Part shown: in pieces, positions 28,301 through 36,299 of the stretch
Position numbering within the stretch: position 1 is the stretch's first letter
How the letters are laid out: each line of letters opens with the position of its first letter
NCBI GenBank assembly: GCA_965261795.1
Contig: OZ253476.1
Location: 3,844,001-3,908,000, forward strand
From: CBDCFV01 sp965261795
GTDB lineage: Bacteria; Chloroflexota; Dehalococcoidia; Lucifugimonadales; UBA3495
Direction of reading: 5' to 3'
Length of the DNA: 64,000 nucleotides
Position numbers and translations under genes: made by a program
The notes under the pieces: generated by a model
Told to the model about the DNA's origin: nothing
What the model saw: the letters and a program-made list of their open reading frames with translations, nothing else
Database searches by the model: none

Positions 28301-28733
28301 CGCCGGGTGGAGCGTTGACTCGGATGACACCGACAAGGATTCAGACCCGGCAACGGGCGCGGACGCCCCTTGGGACTTTGGGGCAGCCGACCAGTATCCG
28401 GTCCTAAAGGCTGACATGGATGGGGACGGCAACGCAACCTGGCAGGAGTTCGGCAGTCAAAGCCGCAGTAGGCCTGCCGGGAATCTATGCAACCCTCCAA
28501 CCAACCCTCCAACCAACCCTCCAAGCAACTCTCCAACCGGAGATTCGGGCGGCTCATGTATACCATTTATGTCGGTGACACTTAGCACGGCGGCGGCCAA
28601 CCTGCTCCTGATGATGGCTCCCTTGGCAATGTTGTGGGTAAGGAACCACAGACCGCGCAGAGAATCGCAGAGAGTAAATCCAAATCAAAAACTTTGCGTT
28701 CTCAGCGAGATCTGCGGTGATAACCGCGACTGA
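25374..28733 (+). CDS. large secreted GLUG-repeat surface protein
   Basis: 1119 residues. Signal peptide at 1-25 (LASTSLILVVLLLIWG). There are two homologous halves, each opening with a calcium-loop-like DxDDDGLIE segment (near 40 and 627). They hold about 10 and 6 GLUG-type repeats (GGLVG-N-G-I-SYATG), probably a beta-solenoid. A Pro-Thr linker of about 55 residues (569-622) joins them. The C-terminus has NPPTNPP repeats, a TM helix near 1066-1087 and a short basic tail, a wall or membrane anchor layout. The last codons run through a CGCAGAGA-type intergenic hairpin, so the original end may have been earlier. Likely an adhesin or surface-layer component; no enzyme motif seen. Confidence 0.8.
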   Translation: MIKALASTSLILVVLLLIWGAASPPGAGSQHGNVDYDKDDDGLIEISYLEQLVALRYDLDGDGLGLPNRRFPSAEPGYGCPIVGPRHKNVRKCRGYELTRPLDFQDPASYASNSVNPEWTEHTEGDGWHPIGLVSGVRRLYSKERMAAYGYKATFDGNGHTISNLFIKYDGYSRSQIRPSGLFGVTSETSEIKRIGLDNVNVTSPSHVGGLVGINSGRITESYVTGRVLPEIELQGYHSGGLVGVNHGRISDSHAIVAVSGAGIIGGLAGGNGHNAVIINSYADSSVSGRFTLGGLVGYNSGEVIYSYAAGAVTAHKGGPGGSNDMVGIGGLVGINDGDGRITGSYATGAVTGSRSVGGLVGHSHKDSRITGSYATGAVSGGVSVGGLVGGNSGAVFGSYATGAVAGSGYVGGLVGGNYGPVSVSYATGSVSGKIAVGGLAGINRSRILDVYAAGNLSGESKVGGLVGASEYDQITGGLWDIQTSGRQCAVGAIGPRGFPSGDSGQQCDVEAERSAGIVGGSTVELQSLTGFTGIYSYWDSEWRELWDFGAATEYPTLRIDYDGDVPAILEKPAPTPTSAPTPTPIPTPLPTPTPTPLPTPTPTPTPTPRHTPTPLPTLTPDPTLPDYDADDDGLIEVSNLEQLSAIRYDLDGDGKPEVTSNGSRAAYAAAFPGATRGMNCPRGGCVGYELANPLDFLDPASYASNSVNTARTEGDGWHPIGRESRAPQYQAVFDGNGHTISNLFIYRTGNNGLFYVIGSSGSITRTGLERIDVTGTGWVGGLAAINRGTISDSYVTGLVFGVEVTENSETIVGLGGTAGGLAGGNAGTIVRSYSTASVEGDIAGGLAGSNQGQISRSYATGSALGKSGVGGLAGSNQGQISRSYATGIVFGESKVGGLAGYNNGGLIGGSYASGRVSGEKDAGALAGYNSGTIRNSFGDTVTSCRNSGVGNEESAGPEGKTTAELQSPTGYTGIYAGWSVDSDDTDKDSDPATGADAPWDFGAADQYPVLKADMDGDGNATWQEFGSQSRSRPAGNLCNPPTNPPTNPPSNSPTGDSGGSCIPFMSVTLSTAAANLLLMMAPLAMLWVRNHRPRRESQRVNPNQKLCVLSEICGDNRD

Positions 28734-28828
28734 CCAATGCCCATTGACGGTATTATCCAGACGGCTATACTTGGGGCGGAGACGACCCCTCAGGCCTTGT
28801 ATCGCTTATCGCCGACGGAGCAATCTGA

Positions 28829-30193
28829 ATGAACGTAATATGGATAGTTGCCGACACCTTCCGGCAAGACCATGTGGGAGCCTACGGCAAGCGGCCAATC
28901 CGCACCCCGTCCCTGGACAACCTGGCGGCCAAAAGCGTGAGGTTCAACCGCCATTACGCCGCCGGATTTCCCACCATGCCGACGCGCGCCGACCACGCAA
29001 CCGGCCGCTGGACGATGTCCTTCATGGGCTGGGAACCGTTGCCCGACGATATGGACACTGCGGCGGTCCTGCTGAGCACCGCCGGCGCCCACACCGCGGC
29101 GATGGTTGATACGCCCTTCTACCTGCGCGGCGGAATGAACTACGATCGGGGATTTCAGACTTTTGTTGCCTTCCCGGGCCAGGTGGGCCTGCAGGAGTCT
29201 TTCGACGTCCGGGATGCGTGGCGTTTTGAAGCGGACCGCAACGTGGCCAGGACCGTTACCGGGGCGATGCAATGGCTGCAACAACATTACAAAGAGGACT
29301 TCTTCCTCTACGTAGACACTTGGGACCCCCACGAGCCGTGGGACGCGCCCAGCTACTACACTGAACTGTACATGCCCCATTATGACGGGGAGGTCGTCCC
29401 GCCGGTCTATGGACACTGGCAGGACACTCGCTGGTTCACCGAAGGGAAGGTAGCAAAAGCCCACGCCACCTACTGCGGCGAGGTGACGATGGTTGACGCT
29501 TGGGTCGGACGCCTGCTCCGGCAAGTGGAGGACATGGGGTTGATGGAAAACACCGCCGTCATCTTCACCTCCGACCACGGCTTCTATTTTGGCGAGCACG
29601 ATGGTCTCTTCGGAAAAATGACTGTCGCCACGCTGGACGACGGCTTGGTGCCGTCCCGGACCGACCCAAGGGCCGGCTGGGGCTTTTCCCCTCTGTACGA
29701 GGAAGTGGCCCTTATTCCGTTGATAATCTACGTCCCCGGCATCGAGCCAGGCGTTTACGATGGGCTGACCAGCGCCATTGACGTGATGCCCACAGTGCTG
29801 GAAATCAAAGACCACGAAATACCTGGGTGGGTGGACGGAAAGTCATTGCTGCCAAAGGTCCGCGACCAAGCCGCGCCGGGACGGGAATTCACCGTTACAA
29901 CGATGCCTTTCGCCAACCCGGGAGACCCGGTGCACGCAGTGGACAACATCAGGCGGAACCTCTACAACGCGCCGGTAACCACCATCACAACCGGGGATTG
30001 GTCCCTCCTCTACAGCGTCGATGCCGGGGCGTCGGAGCTTTACCAAATGTCCAATGACCCCGGCCAACTGAAGAACGTCATCGGCGACAACGAGGCCGTG
30101 GCCAAGGGTCTACACGAGCACTTGATGTCGTTCATGCGGGACACCAGATTGCCGGATCACCTGCTGAAATCACGCTTGGAGTTGCGTCTGTGA
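28829..30193 (+). CDS. sulfatase-like hydrolase with Thr at the nucleophile position
   Basis: 454-residue member of the sulfatase/alkaline phosphatase superfamily. N-terminal metal motif NVIWIVADTFRQDHVGAYG; later VIFTSDHGFYFGEHD supplies the Asp-His metal ligands. The site that in sulfatases reads C/S-x-P-x-R reads TMPTR here (residues about 50-54), so formylglycine cannot form. Thr nucleophiles occur in phosphodiesterase branches of the superfamily, so a phosphonate or phosphodiester hydrolase is as likely as a sulfatase. GGAG upstream supports this start. No signal peptide, so cytoplasmic. Confidence 0.8.
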   Translation: MNVIWIVADTFRQDHVGAYGKRPIRTPSLDNLAAKSVRFNRHYAAGFPTMPTRADHATGRWTMSFMGWEPLPDDMDTAAVLLSTAGAHTAAMVDTPFYLRGGMNYDRGFQTFVAFPGQVGLQESFDVRDAWRFEADRNVARTVTGAMQWLQQHYKEDFFLYVDTWDPHEPWDAPSYYTELYMPHYDGEVVPPVYGHWQDTRWFTEGKVAKAHATYCGEVTMVDAWVGRLLRQVEDMGLMENTAVIFTSDHGFYFGEHDGLFGKMTVATLDDGLVPSRTDPRAGWGFSPLYEEVALIPLIIYVPGIEPGVYDGLTSAIDVMPTVLEIKDHEIPGWVDGKSLLPKVRDQAAPGREFTVTTMPFANPGDPVHAVDNIRRNLYNAPVTTITTGDWSLLYSVDAGASELYQMSNDPGQLKNVIGDNEAVAKGLHEHLMSFMRDTRLPDHLLKSRLELRL

Positions 30194-30259
30194 CGATCGC
30201 AGGACTGAAGGGCCTTCAAGCTTTTGAATTCTATCCTCGTCACGGAAAGTGACCAAGAT

Positions 30260-31081
30260 ATGACCCCCCAGAAGGGCATAGAATCCTCAATGCCCACAAA
30301 ATCCCAGATGCCGGCCCACGCAAAAGCCGACCCCAAAGCATTGGGTGTGGCGAAAGCCGTCTATGAGGCCATTAGCCCCAACCGAGTAATACTGTTCGGC
30401 TCACGAGCCAGGGGCGACCACCGTGAAGCAGAGTCTGACATAGACATCCTGATAGTGTCTGACCAAGCTGGGGACGCGGCAATAGTAGAAGACGCCGAAT
30501 CAGCCGCTCGGCAATGCGCCGACACGCTGTACCATCACCACGTGCCGATTCAACTGCTTTGGCGCACCACTGACGATTTCCAACAGGCGCGTCGTACGAT
30601 AAACGGTGTAGTGGCCAGGGCGATTGACGAGGGCGTTACCATGCCGGAGGACCTTGAGGACGACGGGACCGAGTACAACGACTACGCCCACGAGTGGACT
30701 GTAACGGAGCAACGGGTAGAGCACGCGGAAATCCACTTGGATGGATTCCAGGACCTTGCTGGACGTAACAGGAATGACCGTCTGATCGGTAAAAACGCCC
30801 AGGAAGCCATGGAGCACGCGCTCAAAGCCTTAATATCAGCATACGGCATTCGCTACGAGCGCACCCACGACCTCAATAAACTCCTGCAACAGGTGAACGA
30901 CGCCGGTCCCGAATTTCAACTTCATCCGCGCTCTAATTACCAAGTACTGAACCAGTACAGCAGCGGCGATGACTACTACGTTCCCAAAGCATTCTTGACG
31001 GACTCGCCAACCTACTACGAAGACTTGGTATCCGACGTAAGTATGCTGCTCGCCCGCGTCTCGGAATTGAGACGGAAGTAA
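30260..31081 (+). CDS. MNT nucleotidyltransferase fused to a HEPN domain
   Basis: 273 residues. The N-terminal minimal nucleotidyltransferase has LFGSRARGDHREAESDIDILI (GS at 47-48, D60, D62). The C-terminal HEPN domain has RYERTH (R198, H203; Rx4H) near a helical bundle. In two-gene MNT-HEPN toxin-antitoxin systems the MNT adenylylates the HEPN RNase to silence it; here both are in one chain. In-frame starts exist at 30224 (TTG), 30260 (ATG) and 30290 (ATG). It stands between a sulfatase-like gene and an SDR gene, with no obvious partner. Confidence 0.75.
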   Translation: MTPQKGIESSMPTKSQMPAHAKADPKALGVAKAVYEAISPNRVILFGSRARGDHREAESDIDILIVSDQAGDAAIVEDAESAARQCADTLYHHHVPIQLLWRTTDDFQQARRTINGVVARAIDEGVTMPEDLEDDGTEYNDYAHEWTVTEQRVEHAEIHLDGFQDLAGRNRNDRLIGKNAQEAMEHALKALISAYGIRYERTHDLNKLLQQVNDAGPEFQLHPRSNYQVLNQYSSGDDYYVPKAFLTDSPTYYEDLVSDVSMLLARVSELRRK

Positions 31082-31095
31082 CTCGATAGTGAGGG

Positions 31096-31890
31096 ATGAC
31101 CACGGACTCGAATGAAGAAAGCTTTGGACACGTTATGGAAAGCATGAAAGGGTTAGTGGCCATCGTCACCGGAAGCAGCCGCGGACTGGGCCGGGCCATT
31201 GCCGCCGAATACGGCCGGCAGGGAGCAACGGTGGTTACCTGCGCCCGTCCTCAATCAACCGCGCCGCTGCCGGGCACGGCCAACGAAACGTCCGAAATTA
31301 TCAGGAACAAGGGCGGAGAATCCCTAGCGTTAGCCTGTGACGTGGGGAACGAAGAGCAGGTAAAGGCAATGGTGCAGCAGGTGGTCGACCGGTACGGCCG
31401 GATAGACGTGCTGGTCAACAATGCAGGAATCATGATTCTCGGCGAGAAGTTCCTGGACATCGACACCGCCCGCTGGGACCAGATTATGGAGGTAAACGTC
31501 CGCGGAGCGTACCTCACCTGCCGTTACGTCCTGCCCGTAATGATGGAGCAGCAAAGAGGCAGTATCATCAACATCGGGTCTCTGGCAGGCACCGCGCCGC
31601 GGATCAATGGCGCCGCCTACTGTTGCAGCAAGGCCGCGTTGCACATGTTAAGCCAATGCTTGGCCGAGGACATGCGGGAATACAACATAGCTGTCAACAT
31701 CCTGGACCCGGGTCCCATGAAGAGCGAGGGTTCATCCATCATCCCTTGGGCGCAGCACGATTGGCACATCCGCGTTGAGCCGGAGGTCGTGGGTCCCTCC
31801 GCGGTTTACCTGGCCCTGCAAGACGCCCAATCGCTTACCGGGCAGCTTGTATTGCATCGAGAGTTCGGCAAGACTTGGGGAACTATGTAA
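31096..31890 (+). CDS. short-chain dehydrogenase/reductase
   Basis: 264-residue SDR: NAD(P) motif TGSSRGLG, NNAG, catalytic Ser in IINIGSLAG and YCCSKAAL (YxxxK). It lacks the usual proline-glycine region but ends with LTGQLVLHREFGKTWGTM. Start 31096 gives a 14-residue leader; ATG 31135 (MESMKGLVA) is a plausible alternative. It begins a forward run with a GH43-like, a hydrolase and an oxidase gene, which suggests a small catabolic cluster with unknown substrate. Confidence 0.85.
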   Translation: MTTDSNEESFGHVMESMKGLVAIVTGSSRGLGRAIAAEYGRQGATVVTCARPQSTAPLPGTANETSEIIRNKGGESLALACDVGNEEQVKAMVQQVVDRYGRIDVLVNNAGIMILGEKFLDIDTARWDQIMEVNVRGAYLTCRYVLPVMMEQQRGSIINIGSLAGTAPRINGAAYCCSKAALHMLSQCLAEDMREYNIAVNILDPGPMKSEGSSIIPWAQHDWHIRVEPEVVGPSAVYLALQDAQSLTGQLVLHREFGKTWGTM

Positions 31891-31936
31891 CCGCACCACC
31901 TGAGCGGTTGGCGGTCATTTATATGGAGGACACTCA

Positions 31937-32791
31937 ATGAAGGCGCAGCGACTGGACTGTAGTCCCATTATTACCGTTGATTCAAGCCCCAGCTTGGACG
32001 GCAACGTCAACGGGCCGTCGTTGGTGCTTGCGCCTCCGTGGCTGGAAAATCCCTTGGGCAAATACTACCTTTACTTCGCCCATCACAACGGCGCGTTCAT
32101 CCGGTTGGCCTACTCCGATCATCTGGAGGGGCCTTGGCGGATTTACGAGCCGGGGACGCTGCGGCTGGAAGACTCCTTCTGCTACGACCATATCGCTTCC
32201 CCTGACGTTCACGTGGACCACGACAAACGGCAAGTCCGCATGTACTACCACGGGTGGGCGGCCAACGCGCAACGCAGCAAGGCGGCGGTGTCGGACGACG
32301 GTATCAACTTCACTCCCCGACCCGAAAACCTGGGGCATTCCTACTTCAGGGTGTTCCAGTGGGGCGGCTACTACTACGCTCTCGGTATGCCGGGGGTATT
32401 CTACCGGTCCAAAGACGGCATGACCGGGTTCGAGTTGGGACCTACGGTGTTCTCAAGCAACATCCGGCATACCGCCCTTGATCTGGACGGCGATACCCTG
32501 AACGTCTACTACTCCAACGCCTTCTCCTGCCCGGAAAGCATCCTGCACTCAACCATCGAGCTAACGCCGAATTGGATGGACTGGAAGGCTTCCGAGCCGA
32601 CGCTGGTCCTGGAACCCACGACCGATTACGAAGGTATCGACGCACCGCTTGCGCCATCCAAGCGCGGCGCCATAATGGAGCGGGTACGCCAGTTGCGGGA
32701 CCCGGCCATTTTCCGGGAAAACGGCCAGACCTACCTGCTATACTCGGTGGCCGGGGAGCAGGGAATTGCCCTTGCGAAACTTCAAGCATAG
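31937..32791 (+). CDS. GH43-like five-bladed propeller protein
   Basis: 284 residues with features of the glycoside hydrolase 43/32/62 propeller: YYLYFAHHNGAFIRLAYSDHLEGPW (blade-type strand pair) and RQVRMYYHGW; DPAIFRENGQTYLLYSVAGE near the end. The catalytic acids could not be placed with certainty, so it may be a non-enzymatic or unusual glycan-binding member. GGAGGACA precedes the ATG at the usual distance. No signal peptide. Confidence 0.55.
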   Translation: MKAQRLDCSPIITVDSSPSLDGNVNGPSLVLAPPWLENPLGKYYLYFAHHNGAFIRLAYSDHLEGPWRIYEPGTLRLEDSFCYDHIASPDVHVDHDKRQVRMYYHGWAANAQRSKAAVSDDGINFTPRPENLGHSYFRVFQWGGYYYALGMPGVFYRSKDGMTGFELGPTVFSSNIRHTALDLDGDTLNVYYSNAFSCPESILHSTIELTPNWMDWKASEPTLVLEPTTDYEGIDAPLAPSKRGAIMERVRQLRDPAIFRENGQTYLLYSVAGEQGIALAKLQA

Positions 32792-32912
32792 CGTCGAGGA
32801 ATCGCCGTAGAACGGGGGGCACGAAGAACAAATTGAATAACCCTGCGTACTCTGGGCGCCATGCGGTAAATTTGCCCGCAAACCCGAGGAATCGTCATAT
32901 AGGAAGAGACTT

Positions 32913-33758
32913 ATGACCACCGTAAAAGCCCAGGAAAAGCATGTCACGGTAAACGATGTCAAGCTACGGTATTTTGACTGGGGTACGGCGGGCAAGACGC
33001 CTCTGGTCTGCCTGCATGGGCACACCGGGCAGGCTCACATCTGGGACGAGTTCGCCGAATCTATGTCCCCCTACTATCACGTATACACCGTTGACCAGCG
33101 CGGCCACGGCGAAAGCCAGTGGGCCAACACCGGATATGCTCGCGACCGTTTCGTGGAGGACCTGGCCGCCTTCGTCGACGCTCTTGGGCTGTCCCGCTTT
33201 GTGCTGGCGGGCCTTTCCATGGGCGGATGGCATTCGCTGCTCTATACCCCGAACCATCAAGACCGGGTGGAGCGAATCATTATCGTAGACATCGCCCCTG
33301 AAGCCAGCGAGCAGTGGCGGAACCAGGGAGCCAACCGGCCGCCTGCGCCGATGGAGTTCGATAGTATCAACGCCGCCTTTGCGTGGATGCGGGAAAGTAA
33401 CCCCTGGGCAAGCGATTCACGCCTCCGCAAAGACGCAGAGGACAAATTACGGCAGAACGAAGGCGGGCGTTGGACTTGGAAGGCCGACTCGGCCCTGTTC
33501 AATATTCAACTTCCCGACATGACCGACCAAAGCCTCATTTCCCGCTATTGGAATGCCATCGATACCATCACCTGCCCCATATTGGAAGTGCGCGGCACGG
33601 CGAGCGGTTTGGTGTCGGACGACACATTGGCGCGCATGAAGGAACGCGGCAAGCAATTTACCTCCGTCGACATCCCCGACGCGGGACACGTTGTCACAGT
33701 GGATAAGCCGATGGAGTTCATCGAAGCGACGCGCGCCTTCCTCGGCGTCCATGCCTGA
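32913..33758 (+). CDS. alpha/beta hydrolase
   Basis: 281 residues. Oxyanion region LVCLHGHTGQAHIWDEF, DQRGHGESQW, nucleophile elbow AGLSMGGWHS (Ser), and a late GHVVTVDKP with the catalytic His. Family members hydrolyse esters, lactones, epoxides or halides; the substrate is not predictable. It lies 40 bp before the 2-hydroxyacid oxidase gene and likely shares its transcript. Confidence 0.9.
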   Translation: MTTVKAQEKHVTVNDVKLRYFDWGTAGKTPLVCLHGHTGQAHIWDEFAESMSPYYHVYTVDQRGHGESQWANTGYARDRFVEDLAAFVDALGLSRFVLAGLSMGGWHSLLYTPNHQDRVERIIIVDIAPEASEQWRNQGANRPPAPMEFDSINAAFAWMRESNPWASDSRLRKDAEDKLRQNEGGRWTWKADSALFNIQLPDMTDQSLISRYWNAIDTITCPILEVRGTASGLVSDDTLARMKERGKQFTSVDIPDAGHVVTVDKPMEFIEATRAFLGVHA

Positions 33759-33798
33759 AACAGCGCCACGTGTTCATTCTTTTCGGAGGTGATGGAGC

Positions 33799-34911
33799 AT
33801 GATTGAGAACCCGGTGAACATTTTCGAGTATGAAGAGATAGCCAGGGAGCGGCTTGACAAGGGCGACTACGATTTTATAGCCGGAGCGGCCACCGACGAA
33901 ATAACTCTCCGTCGGACCCGCGCCGTTTTCGACTCCATCATGCTGAAACCGAGGATGATGGTGGACGTTAGCGAACGAGACCTGAGCACCACGGTCCTGG
34001 GACAGCGCATCAGCCTGCCGGTGATGCTGGACCCAGCCGGCAACCACGGCGCGGCCCACGCCGAGGGGGAACTGGCCACCGCCAAGGCCGCGGGAGCGAT
34101 GGGAACGGTCATGGTGCTCAGTTCCCACGCGTCGCGGACGCTGGAAGACGTAGCCCAAGTCGCAACTGGGAACATCTGGTTCCAGCAGTACTTCTTCAAA
34201 GACCGGGAACTAACCCTGGAAATGGTCAACCGGGCGGAGGAAGCCGGCTATTCGGCCTTGTGCTTGACCCTTGACGCAAAGATAAAGCCCAAACGGGAAC
34301 GGAACCTCCGCAACAACTACGTGGGTCCTGCGTCGCCCAACTACGCCCAACTGGACCTTGGGACTCATGCTTGGAAGTTCGGCGCCGACGCCCCCGCCGG
34401 TCCGAGCGACATACGCGACGTCGCCACAACCTGGCCGGACCTGGACTGGCTGGCCTCCAACACCAATCTGCCACTGGTGGTGAAGGGCATAATGGTGGGC
34501 GAAGACGGACGGCAGAGCGCGGAGCACGGGGCCAAGGGAATCATCGTTTCCAACCACGGCGCAAGGTACTTGGACACTACATTCGCCACCATTGAGGTAT
34601 TGCCCGAGGTGGTAGAGGCTGTGGATGGCAGGGCCGAGGTATACATGGACGGCGGCATCCGCAGAGGCTCGGACATTTTCAAGGCCCTGGCCTTGGGCGC
34701 GCGGGCCGTGCTGATGGGGCGGCCTCTGTTCTGGGGCTTGGCAGTGGACGGTGAAGACGGGGTCGTATCGGTGTTGAACATCCTGCGCGACGAATTGGAC
34801 TCCACAATGGGTATGTGCGGCAAGACCACCATAGGCAGCATAGGGATGGACTCGCTGGGCACGGTCTCACCTTTGCTGGCGCTCTTCCCACAGCCGCCCG
34901 GACTTCGTTAA
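33799..34911 (+). CDS. FMN-dependent 2-hydroxyacid oxidase/dehydrogenase
   Basis: 370-residue TIM barrel of the LldD/glycolate oxidase family: YDFIAGAATDEIT at the start, LDPAGNHGAAH, VVKGIMVGEDGRQSAEHGAKGI (Lys on FMN), SNHGARYLD with the active-site His, YMDGGIRRGSDIFKALALGARAV (phosphate site). It oxidises an L-2-hydroxy acid to the 2-oxo acid. Strong GGAGGTGATGGAGC ribosome binding site. The next gene's GTG is two bases after its stop. Confidence 0.88.
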   Translation: MIENPVNIFEYEEIARERLDKGDYDFIAGAATDEITLRRTRAVFDSIMLKPRMMVDVSERDLSTTVLGQRISLPVMLDPAGNHGAAHAEGELATAKAAGAMGTVMVLSSHASRTLEDVAQVATGNIWFQQYFFKDRELTLEMVNRAEEAGYSALCLTLDAKIKPKRERNLRNNYVGPASPNYAQLDLGTHAWKFGADAPAGPSDIRDVATTWPDLDWLASNTNLPLVVKGIMVGEDGRQSAEHGAKGIIVSNHGARYLDTTFATIEVLPEVVEAVDGRAEVYMDGGIRRGSDIFKALALGARAVLMGRPLFWGLAVDGEDGVVSVLNILRDELDSTMGMCGKTTIGSIGMDSLGTVSPLLALFPQPPGLR

Positions 34912-34913
34912 TC

Positions 34914-35681
34914 GTGGAGCTACGCCGCGGCCAAGCCATTCCGGGCTCCAAGCCTATTACTCGAATCGACGATAGGCCGGGAGGGAGACATTACCAGGTC
35001 GAGGGGTTCGACGAGCTTTTCCCCTCGGTCACCAACGTATTGGGGGTTATAAACAAACCGGGCTTGGCGCCGTGGGCAAGGAACTCGGCCTTGGAATCGG
35101 TGCAAAAGGCGCTCCTGGCCCGCGCCGGGATGACGGAAAGCATCACTACCGAATGGGTGGCGGACGTTATAGGCCAAGCCCGGCGGACCCCGGACTTCAA
35201 GAGGGACCAAGCGGCCGGATTCGGTACTCAAGCCCACGAGTTAATCGACCGGATAATCCAGGGCTTGGAGCCGGAGGTCCCACCGGAGCTGGAGGCCGTA
35301 GTAAACAACTTCATGGCTTGGCGGGCCGCCTTCGGCATAGACATCCGGTTGACCGAGGCGATGTTGTATTCGGCCAAGTACCACTACGCCGGGTCGGCGG
35401 ACGCCATCGCCTACCGGGACGGCAAGTTAATCCTCCTCGACTGGAAGACCGGCAACGGCATCTACCCCGAATATGGGCTGCAAGTGGCGGCCTATGCCAA
35501 GGCCTTGGAGGAGATGACCGGGGAGCCGGTAAGCGAAGCTTGGACGGTAAGACTTGGCAGGACGGGGCCTGACTTCGAGTCTCAGCGGGTGGTGGACCTT
35601 GACCGCGCCTTCATCAGCTTCAGGGCAGCACTGTACCTATGGAGGGCTTTACAAGGGAACCTGTTGCAACCGGCGAAGTAG
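34914..35681 (+). CDS. PD-(D/E)XK family nuclease-like protein
   Basis: 255 residues. Core GSADAIAYRDGKLILLDWKTG with D and DxK, then LQVAAYAKALEE (the QxxxY motif IV), the RecB/Cas4-type PD-(D/E)XK signature. An upstream Glu/His is at AAGFGTQAHELIDRII. This class includes phage exonucleases and small repair nucleases. The start is GTG at 34914, overlapping nothing and two bases after the oxidase stop. Its placement in a metabolic run is odd; it may be a transferred gene. Confidence 0.75.
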   Translation: MELRRGQAIPGSKPITRIDDRPGGRHYQVEGFDELFPSVTNVLGVINKPGLAPWARNSALESVQKALLARAGMTESITTEWVADVIGQARRTPDFKRDQAAGFGTQAHELIDRIIQGLEPEVPPELEAVVNNFMAWRAAFGIDIRLTEAMLYSAKYHYAGSADAIAYRDGKLILLDWKTGNGIYPEYGLQVAAYAKALEEMTGEPVSEAWTVRLGRTGPDFESQRVVDLDRAFISFRAALYLWRALQGNLLQPAK

Positions 35682-35708
35682 TCCAAACGGCCCAGCCAAT
35701 CGCCGCCA

Positions 35709-36299
35709 CTACTCGTTTAACCCTGATGCTCCGGCCAAATCACGCACTTCCTGATGCCTGAAACATGACACTTGATGGTCGTTGACCAGCCCTGCCGATT
35801 GCAGGAAAGCGTAGCAGATCGTCGACCCCACGAACTTGAAGCCGCGCCGCTTCAGACCGGCGCTCAACCTTTCCGACAGTTCGGTCTTGGACGGGGCCTC
35901 ATCTGTGGGACCTCGGGAATGCTGGAACGGTTTCCCCTCGACGTAGTCCCACAGGTAGGCGTCAAAAGAGCCGAACAGTTGCTGCAACTCGATGAACTTG
36001 ACGGCGTTACTCTGGAAGGCCCGCACTTTCAGCCGGTTCCGCACGATGCCGGGGTCTTGCAGGATTTCAGCCAACCGTTCGTCCGTGTACGCCGCCACTT
36101 TCTCGACGTCGAATTTGTCGAAAGCTTCGCGGTAATTCTCTCTTTTCTTCAGGATGGTTTCCCAACTCAACCCCGCTTGCGCGCCTTCCAACATCAGCAA
36201 CTCGAACAACTTTTGGTCGTCGTGCTGCGGCACTCCCCACTCGCGGTCGTGGTAATCGATCATAATGTCGCTGGAGGCCCAGTGGCACCTCTCGATCAT
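35709..36299 (-). CDS. tag: DNA-3-methyladenine glycosylase I
   Basis: 196-residue Tag family base-excision enzyme: RCHWASSD, YHDREWGVP, FELLMLEGAQAGLSWETILKKR and GFKFVGSTICYAFLQSAGLVNDH, with Cys/His zinc ligands at both ends. It removes 3-methyladenine from alkylated DNA. Its start overlaps the stop of the lactonase-type gene (ATGA), so the two are coupled. Confidence 0.93.
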   Translation of the reverse strand: MIERCHWASSDIMIDYHDREWGVPQHDDQKLFELLMLEGAQAGLSWETILKKRENYREAFDKFDVEKVAAYTDERLAEILQDPGIVRNRLKVRAFQSNAVKFIELQQLFGSFDAYLWDYVEGKPFQHSRGPTDEAPSKTELSERLSAGLKRRGFKFVGSTICYAFLQSAGLVNDHQVSCFRHQEVRDLAGASGLNE

